Origin: Candidatus Tectimicrobiota bacterium
GTDB lineage: Bacteria > JACPSX01
Length of the DNA: 17,117 nt
Reading direction: 5' to 3'
NCBI GenBank assembly: GCA_016193065.1
Contig: JACPSX010000243.1
Location: forward strand, 1 to 17,117
Under the pieces are notes generated by a model. The model was given only the letters and a program-made list of their open reading frames with translations. It was not told the DNA's origin and did no database searches. The position numbers and the translations under genes are program-made. Shown piece by piece: positions 8,165-15,415 of this stretch (positions within the stretch are counted from its first letter, which is position 1; each line of letters begins with the position of its first letter).

Positions 8165-8197
8165 ATCAACGGATCAGGGTCTTCAGTCATTCCCAAC

Positions 8198-9022
8198 TTA
8201 TCCGCGAGCTTTGCTTCCGGTCACCGCGACCAGCTTGATGCCGCACTGCTGCGCCCGCTCCACAGCCCGGGGGCGATCGAGAACCAGGGTGCTGCCGGCC
8301 TCCACGGCCAGCACGGAAGCCTTGCCCGCGGCCATTGCTTCCACGGTCCTTAACCCGACCGCGGGAAGATCGAAGCGCAGATCCTGGCGAGGACGGCTCA
8401 CCTTCACCACGACAGCCCCCTCCCCGGCCAGGCGGCAGCCCCTGTCAATGGCGTCGTCTGTCCCTTCCAGAGCCTCGACGGCAACAATCGTTTTCTCTTT
8501 GACCACCACGGTCTGGCCGATGTCGAGTCCGGCCACGGCCTTGGCCAGGCCGAAGCCGAAATCGACGTCTTCCTGTTCCCGGACCGTGAGCTTGCCCCGG
8601 GTCAGGCTCCCCGGCCGTGGAATCAGGTCTCCCAGGAACCGGGACTGCTCCAGGATCTCCATTCCCTCCTTTTCCATTTCCTGAACGATGGCCTGGAAGA
8701 TCGTCATGTCGTTCTGGTTGCGCAGGCGGCGCAGGATCTTGAGGGCCCGCAGGTCGAGGGCAGGGCGGGAAAACAGGAGCCCCTTGTGGATCTTGCCGAT
8801 CATGAGAATTTGCCGGATCTGCTCCTTCTTCAGGCAGGCCAGGATCTTGTTGGCCTGTCCGATGCCGAGGCGATACACCCGGGCGCTTAACGGGGCCAGC
8901 TCTTCGCGGGCAGCGTCGCTGAGGGCAATCCCGATGACTTCGTAGCCCTGGCCGGCCGCGCCGCGGGCGCACAGGGCGGGCAGCGATCCTTCCCCGGCAA
9001 TGAGTCCCAACCTCAGGGTCAT
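8198..9022 (-). CDS. lpxI: UDP-2,3-diacylglucosamine pyrophosphatase LpxI
   Basis: LpxI hydrolyses UDP-2,3-diacylglucosamine to lipid X and UMP, replacing the unrelated LpxH of E. coli. The 274-residue protein has the family layout. The N-terminal domain begins with GLIAGEGSLP and also contains IGKIHKGLLF. The C-terminal domain contains FLGDLIPRPGSLT, LDIGQTVVVK, AVEALEGTDDAI and RQDLRFDLPAVG (212-223). In Caulobacter LpxI a C-terminal-domain aspartate is essential; one of the aspartates in the DLRFD block is the probable equivalent, though I cannot align it here. The ATG at 9022 lies two bases after the stop of the dehydrogenase gene, and the protein then starts at the expected MTLRLGLIAG. 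The frame remains open further upstream, but that part is a shadow of the neighbouring gene. It sits directly before lpxB, the next step in the pathway. Confidence 0.94.
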   Translation of the reverse strand: MTLRLGLIAGEGSLPALCARGAAGQGYEVIGIALSDAAREELAPLSARVYRLGIGQANKILACLKKEQIRQILMIGKIHKGLLFSRPALDLRALKILRRLRNQNDMTIFQAIVQEMEKEGMEILEQSRFLGDLIPRPGSLTRGKLTVREQEDVDFGFGLAKAVAGLDIGQTVVVKEKTIVAVEALEGTDDAIDRGCRLAGEGAVVVKVSRPRQDLRFDLPAVGLRTVEAMAAGKASVLAVEAGSTLVLDRPRAVERAQQCGIKLVAVTGSKARG

Positions 9023-9024
9023 CC

Positions 9025-9987
9025 CTACCGGTCTCTCGCCAGTTGTGCCAGGATATCCAGGGCGATCTGGAGGGAGTAAAGTTCTTCGTCGACGGAAACC
9101 GCCCGCGGGGCGCCGTTCGTGGCGCACTCCAGCAGATGCTTGATTTCGGACTTCAGAGGATTGTCCCGATGGACGAAGATGCGCTCGATGAGCGACTCCT
9201 GCTTGTAGCGCAGCTCGGTGCGGGACAGAACGTGCTCGGAGGAGGCTTGCCGGTAGACCCGAATATCCTGATCGGTGAAATTGAGGAAGATGTAGGCATC
9301 GGGCTGGGTGATGGCCATGCTGCGCACTTTATTCTGGGTGACCCGGCTGGCCGTGATGCTGGCCAGGCAGCCGTTCGCAAACTTCATCTGCACGTTGGCC
9401 AGATCCTCCCGCCGCCCGAGCACCGAAGATCCCACCACGTGCATAGAAGCCACCGGGGATCCCACCAAGTTCAGCACGATGTCGATGTCGTGAATCATCA
9501 GATCGAGGACTACCCCGTCGTCCCGCACCCGCGGCTCGTAGGGCCCCAGGCGGTGGCACTCGATGAAGATCGGATTTGTCACGATCTTCTTCAGTTCCTG
9601 AACGGCGCCGTTGAAGCGCTCCACGTGCCCGACGTGCAGGACGACCCCGCGCTCCTGGGCAATCCGGAACAGGTCCTGCGCCTCTTCCAGGGTGGTGGTG
9701 ATGGGTTTTTCCAGGAGCACGTGGATCCCGGCCTCGAGAAATTGCCGGGCCACGTCGTAGTGCTGGGCGGTGGGCACCGCAATGCTGACCACGTCCACCC
9801 GGCCGATGAGCTCAGCGGGATCTCCGTACGCCGTGGTGCCGTACTGCCCGGCCACCTGTCGCGCCCGCTCCAGGTCCCGGTCCACCACCCCGGCCAGATC
9901 CACGTTGAATAGCTCCGAATAAACACCCACGTGGTAGCGTCCCATGTGTCCGACGCCGACCACTCCCGCACGCACCTTCTCCATCAT
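9025..9987 (-). CDS. Gfo/Idh/MocA family oxidoreductase, GnnA-like UDP-sugar 3-dehydrogenase candidate
   Basis: This 320-residue NAD(P)-dependent dehydrogenase has an N-terminal Rossmann fold (GVGHMGRYH, GxGxxG at 11-16). It has the LLEKP motif with Lys94, then HVERFN (121-126) and the LMIHDIDI block (163-170) with the conserved His-Asp pair. All of these are Gfo/Idh/MocA features. The family covers many sugar dehydrogenases, so sequence alone gives only the class. Position adds more: in Acidithiobacillus ferrooxidans, GnnA lies with lpxA and oxidises UDP-GlcNAc at C3 so that GnnB can aminate it, giving lipid A with a GlcNAc3N unit. Here the gene follows lpxA with an ATGA overlap and precedes lpxI, so a role on the LpxA substrate is plausible. 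No GnnB-like aminotransferase is in the window. The ATG at 9987 was chosen because the Rossmann motif follows at once; the open frame further upstream lies entirely inside lpxA. Confidence 0.88.
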   Translation of the reverse strand: MMEKVRAGVVGVGHMGRYHVGVYSELFNVDLAGVVDRDLERARQVAGQYGTTAYGDPAELIGRVDVVSIAVPTAQHYDVARQFLEAGIHVLLEKPITTTLEEAQDLFRIAQERGVVLHVGHVERFNGAVQELKKIVTNPIFIECHRLGPYEPRVRDDGVVLDLMIHDIDIVLNLVGSPVASMHVVGSSVLGRREDLANVQMKFANGCLASITASRVTQNKVRSMAITQPDAYIFLNFTDQDIRVYRQASSEHVLSRTELRYKQESLIERIFVHRDNPLKSEIKHLLECATNGAPRAVSVDEELYSLQIALDILAQLARDR

Positions 9988-10766
9988 TGCTTCCCCGCTG
10001 ATAAAATCCCGCGCTCGGACTTTTCGATAAACTCCAGCAGATGCCGGATCTCTTCCCCAAGCTCGATTTCGGACCGGATGCGGTCCAGAGCCTGGGAAAC
10101 ATTGCATCCGGAGAGGAACAAGATCTTGTAGGCCCTCTGAATATCCTGGCGCACGGAAGCTGGAACCTGACGGCGCCGAAGCCCGATCGTGTTCACCCCT
10201 CTGGCCACGGCCGGCCTGCCTTCGGCTATGATATAGGGGATCACATCCTTGGTGACCCCGGACATCCCCGCGATGATGGCCAGGCAGCCGATCCGGTTGA
10301 ACTGGTGCACCCCGGCATACCCGGACAGGATGGCGCCGTCCTCCACGGTCACAAACCCCGAAAGGCCCACATAGTTGGTGAGCACGACATCGGATCCCAC
10401 CTGGCAATCATGCCCCACATGGCTGTACGCCATGAGGAAACAGCGCTCGCCGACGACCGTGGCCTCGCCCTCCCGGCTGGCGCGGTGTACCGTGGCAAAC
10501 TCTCTCACCATCGTCCCCGCCCCGATTTTAACACAGGAGGGCGCCCCTTTGTATTTCACGTCCTGAGGGGGGCCCCCCAGGACGGCGCCGGGACCGATGA
10601 GGCAATCCCGGTCAATCTCCGTATACCCCTCGATGACCGCGTGGGGGCCGATCCGGGTGCCGCTGCCGATGCGGACCCCTTCGCCAATGACCGCATAGGG
10701 GCCGATGGAAACGTCTTCCCCGATTTCGCAAGACGGGTGAATGACGGCGGTCGGGTGAATTGCCAT
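9984..10766 (-). CDS. lpxA: UDP-N-acetylglucosamine O-acyltransferase LpxA
   Basis: LpxA transfers a 3-hydroxyacyl chain from ACP to the 3-position of UDP-GlcNAc (or its 3-amino analogue in some bacteria), the first step of lipid A synthesis in the cytoplasm. The 260-residue protein starts MAIHPTAVI and shows left-handed beta-helix hexapeptide repeats through about residue 180. AYSHVGHDC contains the catalytic histidine (His119 here, His125 in E. coli). VHQFNRIG and GMSGVTKDVIPY follow, then NTIGLRRRQ and the helical C-terminal domain. The length is usual. The ATG at 10766 is 12 bases after fabZ, and the stop overlaps the next start in ATGA. Acyl-chain length and amino-sugar preference depend on residues I cannot assign without an alignment. 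Confidence 0.96.
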   Translation of the reverse strand: MAIHPTAVIHPSCEIGEDVSIGPYAVIGEGVRIGSGTRIGPHAVIEGYTEIDRDCLIGPGAVLGGPPQDVKYKGAPSCVKIGAGTMVREFATVHRASREGEATVVGERCFLMAYSHVGHDCQVGSDVVLTNYVGLSGFVTVEDGAILSGYAGVHQFNRIGCLAIIAGMSGVTKDVIPYIIAEGRPAVARGVNTIGLRRRQVPASVRQDIQRAYKILFLSGCNVSQALDRIRSEIELGEEIRHLLEFIEKSERGILSAGKQ

Positions 10767-10778
10767 GTCCCGCTGCTC

Positions 10779-11249
10779 TCAGGATCGGGAGGAGGAATCC
10801 TCTCCGGATCCGATGTTTTCCCCCTCCTGGACCACCATGGCCTCGAGCTCGGCCTCGCACACCAGGCGGTCCTCCACCAAGGCTCTGCCCTGAAACCGCC
10901 AGAAAGGCCCGCGCCGCTTCAGGACCTCCAACTCCAGGCGGAGCTGATCGCCGGGCAAGACCGGCTTGCGGAACCTGGCTTTGTCAATGCCCACGAAATA
11001 AGCCAGGGAGCCTTTCTGATCCATCACCTGCAGCGCCAAGACTCCGGCCACCTGAGCCATTGCTTCCAGGATAAGAACTCCGGGCATGATCGGGTGCCCG
11101 GGAAAGTGTCCCTGGAAAAAAGGCTCGTTGATGGTGACATTCTTGAGCCCCACGATCCTCTTGTCCCCCTCTATCTCCAGAATGCGGTCGACAAGCAGGA
11201 AGGGGTAGCGGTGGGGGAGAGCCCGTATCGCTTCCCGAAAATCCGTCAT
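10779..11249 (-). CDS. fabZ: 3-hydroxyacyl-ACP dehydratase FabZ
   Basis: FabZ dehydrates 3-hydroxyacyl-ACP in fatty acid elongation and so competes with LpxA and LpxD for the same acyl donors, which explains its common place between them. The hot-dog-fold signatures are [11 protein letters not shown] and [20 protein letters not shown]. The latter holds the catalytic His48 and Glu62 (counting from the chosen start). The ATG at 11249 is preferred because GAGG (11256-11259) lies seven bases upstream and [17 protein letters not shown] is a normal FabZ N-terminus. A GTG four codons earlier (11261) is possible. The product is 156 residues, slightly long because of an acidic, serine-rich tail of about 15 residues ([14 protein letters not shown]). 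The gene lies 28 bases after lpxD. Confidence 0.95.
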   Translation of the reverse strand: MTDFREAIRALPHRYPFLLVDRILEIEGDKRIVGLKNVTINEPFFQGHFPGHPIMPGVLILEAMAQVAGVLALQVMDQKGSLAYFVGIDKARFRKPVLPGDQLRLELEVLKRRGPFWRFQGRALVEDRLVCEAELEAMVVQEGENIGSGEDSSSRS

Positions 11250-11277
11250 GGCTGACCTCACGTTGTCCCGACCTATT

Positions 11278-12312
11278 TTAGTCTTTTTCCTTCTGCTGTT
11301 CTAGCTGGCGCAAGCGCTTGTCGAGATTCTGGAGCTTGCGCACCATCTCCGGCAACTGGGGCACGCAGGCCTGCACCCTCCGCCACAGGACATGGGGAAT
11401 TGCGGGGGTGCCCGTGAGGACAGAGCCGGGCTCCACGTCCTTGGCAACCCCGGACTGGCCCGCGATCGTGCTGCCGTCGCCCACGGTAATGTGGTCCCCG
11501 AGTCCGGCCTGGCCGGCAATGGTGACCCCCTTGCCGATGGTCACGCTGCCGGAAATCCCCGCCAGCGCCACGATGATCGAGTCCTCACCAACCTTCACGT
11601 TGTGGGCGATCTGCACCAGGTTGTCGATCTTGGTGCCGCGCCCGACTCGGGTCACCCCGAGGGTCGCCCGGTCGATGCAGACGTTGGCGCCGATTTCCAC
11701 ATCATCCTCAATGACGACTCCGCCCACCTGGGGAATCTTCTGGTGCCGCCCCCCCTCGGCGGGCACGAAGCCGAACCCATCGCTGCCCAGAACAGCCCCG
11801 CTGTGAATGATCACCCGCTGGCCGATCGTCACGCCCGGATAAATGCTGACGTTGCAGTGGATGACCGTATCGCGCCCAATCGTCACCCCTTCGCCAACCG
11901 CGACCCCCGCATGAAGGATTACCCCCGCTCCCAGCCGGGCCCCCTTCCCGACCCAGGCAAAAGGGTAAATGGAGACCTCCCCTTCCAGGACCACGCCCTC
12001 CTCCACGAACGCTCTGGGATCCACTCCGGTTCGCGGCGCCGCCGGCGGGTGGAAGTGAGCGAGGATCTTGCTGAAAGCCAGATAAGCGTTGGAAACCACG
12101 AGCGCGGGGCGATCAACGGATAAACCGGGCTCGATGATGACCGCCGAGGCTGCGCTGCGGGAAAGCAGAGGCAGATACTTCTTGCGGGCCACAAACGTGA
12201 TCTCGCCCGCGCGGGCATCTTCCAGGGCAGCCACTCCGGAAAGTTCCAGCTCCGGATCCCCCTGAACCGTCCCCCCGACCAGTGCCGCCAGTTGAGCCAG
12301 GGTCGCCTTCAC
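11278..12312 (-). CDS. lpxD: UDP-3-O-acylglucosamine N-acyltransferase LpxD
   Basis: LpxD adds the N-linked 3-hydroxyacyl chain to UDP-3-O-acylglucosamine. The 344-residue protein has an N-terminal uridine-binding domain of roughly 100 residues beginning [17 protein letters not shown] long left-handed beta-helix of hexapeptide repeats follows (about 100-300). Typical blocks are [36 protein letters not shown] with the presumed catalytic His237 (His239 in E. coli), and ALAGISGSV. The end is a short charged helix ([15 protein letters not shown]) as in trimeric LpxD proteins. The start is GTG at 12312 with GAGAGGG (12320-12326) seven bases upstream, and the ompH stop lies 15 bases before it. The order ompH-lpxD-fabZ-lpxA is the common proteobacterial arrangement. 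Confidence 0.96.
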   Translation of the reverse strand: MKATLAQLAALVGGTVQGDPELELSGVAALEDARAGEITFVARKKYLPLLSRSAASAVIIEPGLSVDRPALVVSNAYLAFSKILAHFHPPAAPRTGVDPRAFVEEGVVLEGEVSIYPFAWVGKGARLGAGVILHAGVAVGEGVTIGRDTVIHCNVSIYPGVTIGQRVIIHSGAVLGSDGFGFVPAEGGRHQKIPQVGGVVIEDDVEIGANVCIDRATLGVTRVGRGTKIDNLVQIAHNVKVGEDSIIVALAGISGSVTIGKGVTIAGQAGLGDHITVGDGSTIAGQSGVAKDVEPGSVLTGTPAIPHVLWRRVQACVPQLPEMVRKLQNLDKRLRQLEQQKEKD

Positions 12313-12327
12313 CCCCCAACCCTCTCT

Positions 12328-12885
12328 TCAGCGCTTGCTGGATGCATTCACTCGGCGGATAACTTCGTCGGTGAAATCCGTTCCTTCACCGACATAATAG
12401 ATCCCGTCCCGGCGCTCCGCGATCAGGGTATAGCCCTGCTCCTTGCCGATCTGCTGGATCACCTTGCGGATCTCCACCAGTACTTTCTGGGTTGCATCCC
12501 GCTCCCGGATCCCCAGCTCCTCGTTGGCGTCATCAACGAATCTCTGAGCATCTCGGAGTTTTTTCCGGTAAGTGGTTTCCTTTTCTCTCCGGACCGCTTC
12601 GCTGAGAATGAGCCCTTGGGTGCGGATCTCGTTCTGCAGCCTCCGCACCTCTTCTTCCCGGCGGTCAATCTCGGTCTGGGTCTTTTCTTTTGCGCGCTGC
12701 AGTTCCGCCATGGCCTGTTTGCCGGGGCTGGATTCGTTGAGCACCCGATTCATGTCCACGACGGCGATTTTCACAGGGCGCTCGGCTCCCTCAGCGACTG
12801 CCCCAGGAAGCATGCTGAGGCCCGTGAATCCCGCCAAGGCGCCCAAGAGAAGCGCCGCCTTCCCTACCCTGCCAAGCTGTGTCAT
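12328..12885 (-). CDS. Periplasmic chaperone, OmpH/Skp family
   Basis: This 185-residue protein has a signal peptide: a basic start, a hydrophobic run at 10-28, and AVA as the likely cleavage site near residue 31. The mature N-terminal strand KIAVVDMNRVLNES is characteristic of OmpH/Skp. From about residue 55 to 150 the sequence is rich in Lys, Glu, Arg and Gln with heptad spacing, the coiled-coil tentacles of the Skp trimer. It closes with YTLIAERRDGIYYVGEGTDFTDEVI, the usual C-terminal strand region. Skp-like proteins hold unfolded outer-membrane proteins in the periplasm and deliver them to the BAM complex, which fits its place 48 bases after bamA. GGAGG (12892-12896), six bases before the ATG, gives strong support for the start. 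Confidence 0.93.
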   Translation of the reverse strand: MTQLGRVGKAALLLGALAGFTGLSMLPGAVAEGAERPVKIAVVDMNRVLNESSPGKQAMAELQRAKEKTQTEIDRREEEVRRLQNEIRTQGLILSEAVRREKETTYRKKLRDAQRFVDDANEELGIRERDATQKVLVEIRKVIQQIGKEQGYTLIAERRDGIYYVGEGTDFTDEVIRRVNASSKR

Positions 12886-12933
12886 CTGGTACCTCCAACG
12901 TATTCCAGGTAAGTTAAGCGCCGAGCGCTCTGC

Positions 12934-15204
12934 TTAGAAAAAAGTCCCTACGGCGAAATGATATTCGCTGCTCGTCTCCCCCTCCCGCTTGCCGATCTTG
13001 TGCCCCCAGTCGATGCGGATGGGACCAAAAGGGGTCAGAAACCGGAGCCCCGCCCCCACGCTCTTGCGCAGATCGCCGAGCTGTATCGTCTTCCCCTGCG
13101 CAAACACGTTCCCCATGTCGTAGAAGAGCACGGTGCGGACGACCTCATGGACGGGAATCTGGAACTCCGTATTGAGCAGGAACTCGGAATGGCCGCCGAT
13201 CGGGTCGTTGTTGATGTCCTTGGGACCCACCTCCCGGCGCTTGTAGCCCCGCAGATCCGTCCCCAGCCCGCCCAGGTAAAAGCGCTCGTAAATCGGCACG
13301 TCCTTTTCCCCATAGCCCCGGGCGTAGCCGAGCCGGCTCCGCAGCAGCAGGATGAGCCGTTTTCCCAGGGGAAGGTAGCGGCCGTTGTCGGCAACGAACT
13401 TCACAAAGTCATTGTCGCCGGCAAATGGTCCCCCGGCAATCTCCATGGAGAAGCGGTTGCGCCAGCCGGTGGTGGGGTTGAAGAAATCGTCCCGGGTATC
13501 CCGGTTCACGTAGGGGGTGACGCTGCTGGTCGCTGACCTTCCCTCCAGATCCTTGATGGATTGGGAGGCGGACTCCGCGACGTTCTCGATGCGATCGAGC
13601 TCGTAGCGATACTCGGCGCCTCCCTGCCAGAATTCCCGGAGGTTCTTGCCGCCGCGCAGGACCAGCCCGCGGCTGCCCAGATCATAGGACTCGAACTCAT
13701 TCCTCCGATTGAACAGATCGAAGCCCGCGCTGATGGGCCGGTCAAGGAACCAGGGCTCCGTAAAGGAGAGAGTATACTCGGTCCGGCGGGAGCCCAGCTC
13801 CGCCGATATGGAGGCGCGCTGGCCGCGCCCGAACAGGTTGCGCTCCGAGACGCTGACCAGGCCGATGACATGATCCACGGAACTGTAGCCGGCTCCGAAG
13901 CTCACGGCTCCGGTGGGTCGCTCCTTGACATCCACCTTCAGATCCACCAGATCCTCGCCGGTGTGCTTCTCCGTCCCGATCGTGACGCTTTCAAAATATC
14001 CCAGCCGGTTGAGCATCTGGCGGCTCAGCTTGAGCTTGGAGCTGTCGAACACCTCCCCTTCGTGGAGGCGCATCTCACGGCGGATCACCTTGTCCCTCGT
14101 CTTGGTGTTGCCGCTGATCAAAATCTGACCGAGGTATTGCTTGTTGCCCCGGTTCACGCTCAAGCCCACGTCCACCTGGCGGTTGACATCGTCCACGTTG
14201 GTCGTGGGGATCACGTCTGCAGCGGCATACCCCTTCTCGGCATACAGATCGGTGATGCGCAAGATCCCCTCGCTCAACTTCTGCCGGCTGAAAACCTCTC
14301 CTTCCTGCACCCCCAGGGTGCGGCGCAGCGCCTCGGCGGCAAATACGTCATCCCCCGTGACGCTCAGGTTCGCGATGATGTATTGGGGGCCTTCCCGCAA
14401 GGGGATGACGACCTCCACGCGCCTGGCAACCCGGTCCATGTTGATCTTGGGCTCCTCCACGACCGCCTTCAGGAAGCCCCGGTTCTGGTAGAAGCCCTCC
14501 AGGCGGGCGCGGTCCTGGCGCAGGACTTCCGGGTTATAAGCGCCCGAGCCGGTGATGAAAGACCAAAACCCCTTCTCGCTGGTCTCCATGGCGCTCTTCA
14601 GCTCGTACTCGGAGAAATAGCGGTTGCCCTCGAAGCGAATCCGGGAGATCTTGACCTCCTGACCCTCGTCGATCACGAAATCGATCCGCACCTGATTCCC
14701 CTCCAGGGGAATTACCCGGTGCTCGACCGCGGCGAAGAAGCGGCTCTTTTCCTGGTAGAGAGCCAGGATCTTGTTGTCGCTTTCCCGCAGCGTGGCCTCG
14801 TTGAGAATCGTGTTTACCTTGATGGTCAGAGCTTTTAAGATGTCGTCGGTGCCGATCTCGGAGTTTCCCGTCAGGCGGATCTCGCGGATCCAGGGGTTTT
14901 CCTCCACCAGATACGTGAGCTTGAGCCCCCCCTCAAACGGCTCCGCATCCACCCGGGTGTCACGAAAAAAGCCCAAGTCGTAGAGCCGCTTGATGTCCGT
15001 CTGGATCGAGGAGACCGAAAAAGGATCCCCGACCTTGGTGGTCAGATAGAACCGGATTGTCGACTCTTCAACCCTGACGTTCCCCCGGACAACGATGGCC
15101 CGAATCGGCAGCGGAGGTTGTTCAGCCCCTTCGACCCGACCCGAGAAAAAAATGAAGACGGCAGCCCAGAGAAAGAACCAGCCCCCCATCCACCTTACGC
15201 GCAT
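12934..15204 (-). CDS. bamA: Outer membrane protein assembly factor BamA
   Basis: BamA is the Omp85-family core of the BAM complex that folds and inserts beta-barrel proteins into the outer membrane. The 756-residue product has a signal peptide (residues 1 to about 27, GRVEGAEQ around the cleavage site). Five POTRA domains follow at roughly 33-103, 104-184, 185-273, 274-353 and 354-430. The 16-strand barrel extends from about 433 to the end. Barrel hallmarks are RNLFGRGQ (455-462), RFYLGG (641-646) and the loop-6 motif LRGY (651-654, VRGF in E. coli), FYDMGNVF, and LTPFGPIRIDWG. The chain ends in a phenylalanine (GTFF), as expected for a BAM-recognised barrel. The ATG at 15204 is preferred over the one at 15189 because it keeps the basic n-region of the signal peptide; GGGAAGGG lies about 10 bases upstream. 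It appears to be the first gene of the lipid A operon. Confidence 0.97.
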   Translation of the reverse strand: MRVRWMGGWFFLWAAVFIFFSGRVEGAEQPPLPIRAIVVRGNVRVEESTIRFYLTTKVGDPFSVSSIQTDIKRLYDLGFFRDTRVDAEPFEGGLKLTYLVEENPWIREIRLTGNSEIGTDDILKALTIKVNTILNEATLRESDNKILALYQEKSRFFAAVEHRVIPLEGNQVRIDFVIDEGQEVKISRIRFEGNRYFSEYELKSAMETSEKGFWSFITGSGAYNPEVLRQDRARLEGFYQNRGFLKAVVEEPKINMDRVARRVEVVIPLREGPQYIIANLSVTGDDVFAAEALRRTLGVQEGEVFSRQKLSEGILRITDLYAEKGYAAADVIPTTNVDDVNRQVDVGLSVNRGNKQYLGQILISGNTKTRDKVIRREMRLHEGEVFDSSKLKLSRQMLNRLGYFESVTIGTEKHTGEDLVDLKVDVKERPTGAVSFGAGYSSVDHVIGLVSVSERNLFGRGQRASISAELGSRRTEYTLSFTEPWFLDRPISAGFDLFNRRNEFESYDLGSRGLVLRGGKNLREFWQGGAEYRYELDRIENVAESASQSIKDLEGRSATSSVTPYVNRDTRDDFFNPTTGWRNRFSMEIAGGPFAGDNDFVKFVADNGRYLPLGKRLILLLRSRLGYARGYGEKDVPIYERFYLGGLGTDLRGYKRREVGPKDINNDPIGGHSEFLLNTEFQIPVHEVVRTVLFYDMGNVFAQGKTIQLGDLRKSVGAGLRFLTPFGPIRIDWGHKIGKREGETSSEYHFAVGTFF

Positions 15205-15350
15205 GATCCGGAAACCCTTCCCAATTGAGCAACGTGAGCGTGCAGTTCACGACCCTTCTCCTGCCCCGCAGGGCAGCATACGGCATCCCCGGGAAACACA
15301 CCTGACTCTGAAACGGTGGAAGAGCAAATGGCGTTGAAAAACTTGCGAAA
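15205..15350 (-). promoter_or_regulatory. Leader of the bamA-lipid A operon, with a small hairpin
   Basis: This gap lies between the terminator-like hairpin after clpC and the bamA start, and it is the only sizeable non-coding stretch upstream of the cluster, so the main promoter is most likely here. A hairpin with a six-base stem (CTGCCC at 15261-15266, GGGCAG at 15271-15276, four-base loop) lies about 57 bases before bamA and is not followed by a T-run. I found no convincing -35/-10 pair or sigma-E-type box by eye, so the promoter is inferred from position only. Confidence 0.35.
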
Positions 15351-15381
15351 CCGGGAGGGCCGAGGGATTTCTCCCTCCCGG
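15351..15381 (-). terminator. Terminator-like hairpin after clpC
   Basis: Perfect nine-base arms (CCGGGAGGG and CCCTCCCGG on the minus strand) enclose a 13-base loop, 34 bases after the clpC stop. TTTCGCAAGTTTTT follows, an interrupted T-tract. A competing inner stem, GAGGGA-GAAA-TCCCTC, overlaps the left arm. This is probably an intrinsic terminator or attenuator separating clpC from bamA, but the broken T-tract leaves its strength uncertain. Confidence 0.5.
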
Positions 15382-15415
15382 GCGAGGGCGGTGAGATTTT
15401 GAAGCCCAAGAGGAG

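Noticed and set aside
9023-9127. N-terminal extension of LpxI
   Set aside because: The added 35 residues are Arg/Pro-rich shadow sequence of the dehydrogenase gene; MTLRLGLIAGEG at 9022 is the family N-terminus.
9988-10407. N-terminal extension of the Gfo/Idh protein into lpxA
   Set aside because: The extra 140 residues are an out-of-frame reading of lpxA; the Rossmann motif begins directly after ATG 9987.
10041-11255. Long plus-strand open frame opposite lpxA and fabZ
   Set aside because: It spans two well-supported minus-strand genes and has low-complexity, family-less translation.
13561-14838. Long open frame on the plus strand opposite bamA (425 codons)
   Set aside because: It is the antisense shadow of bamA in GC-rich DNA. 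Its translation shows no recognisable domain, while the minus strand encodes a complete BamA.
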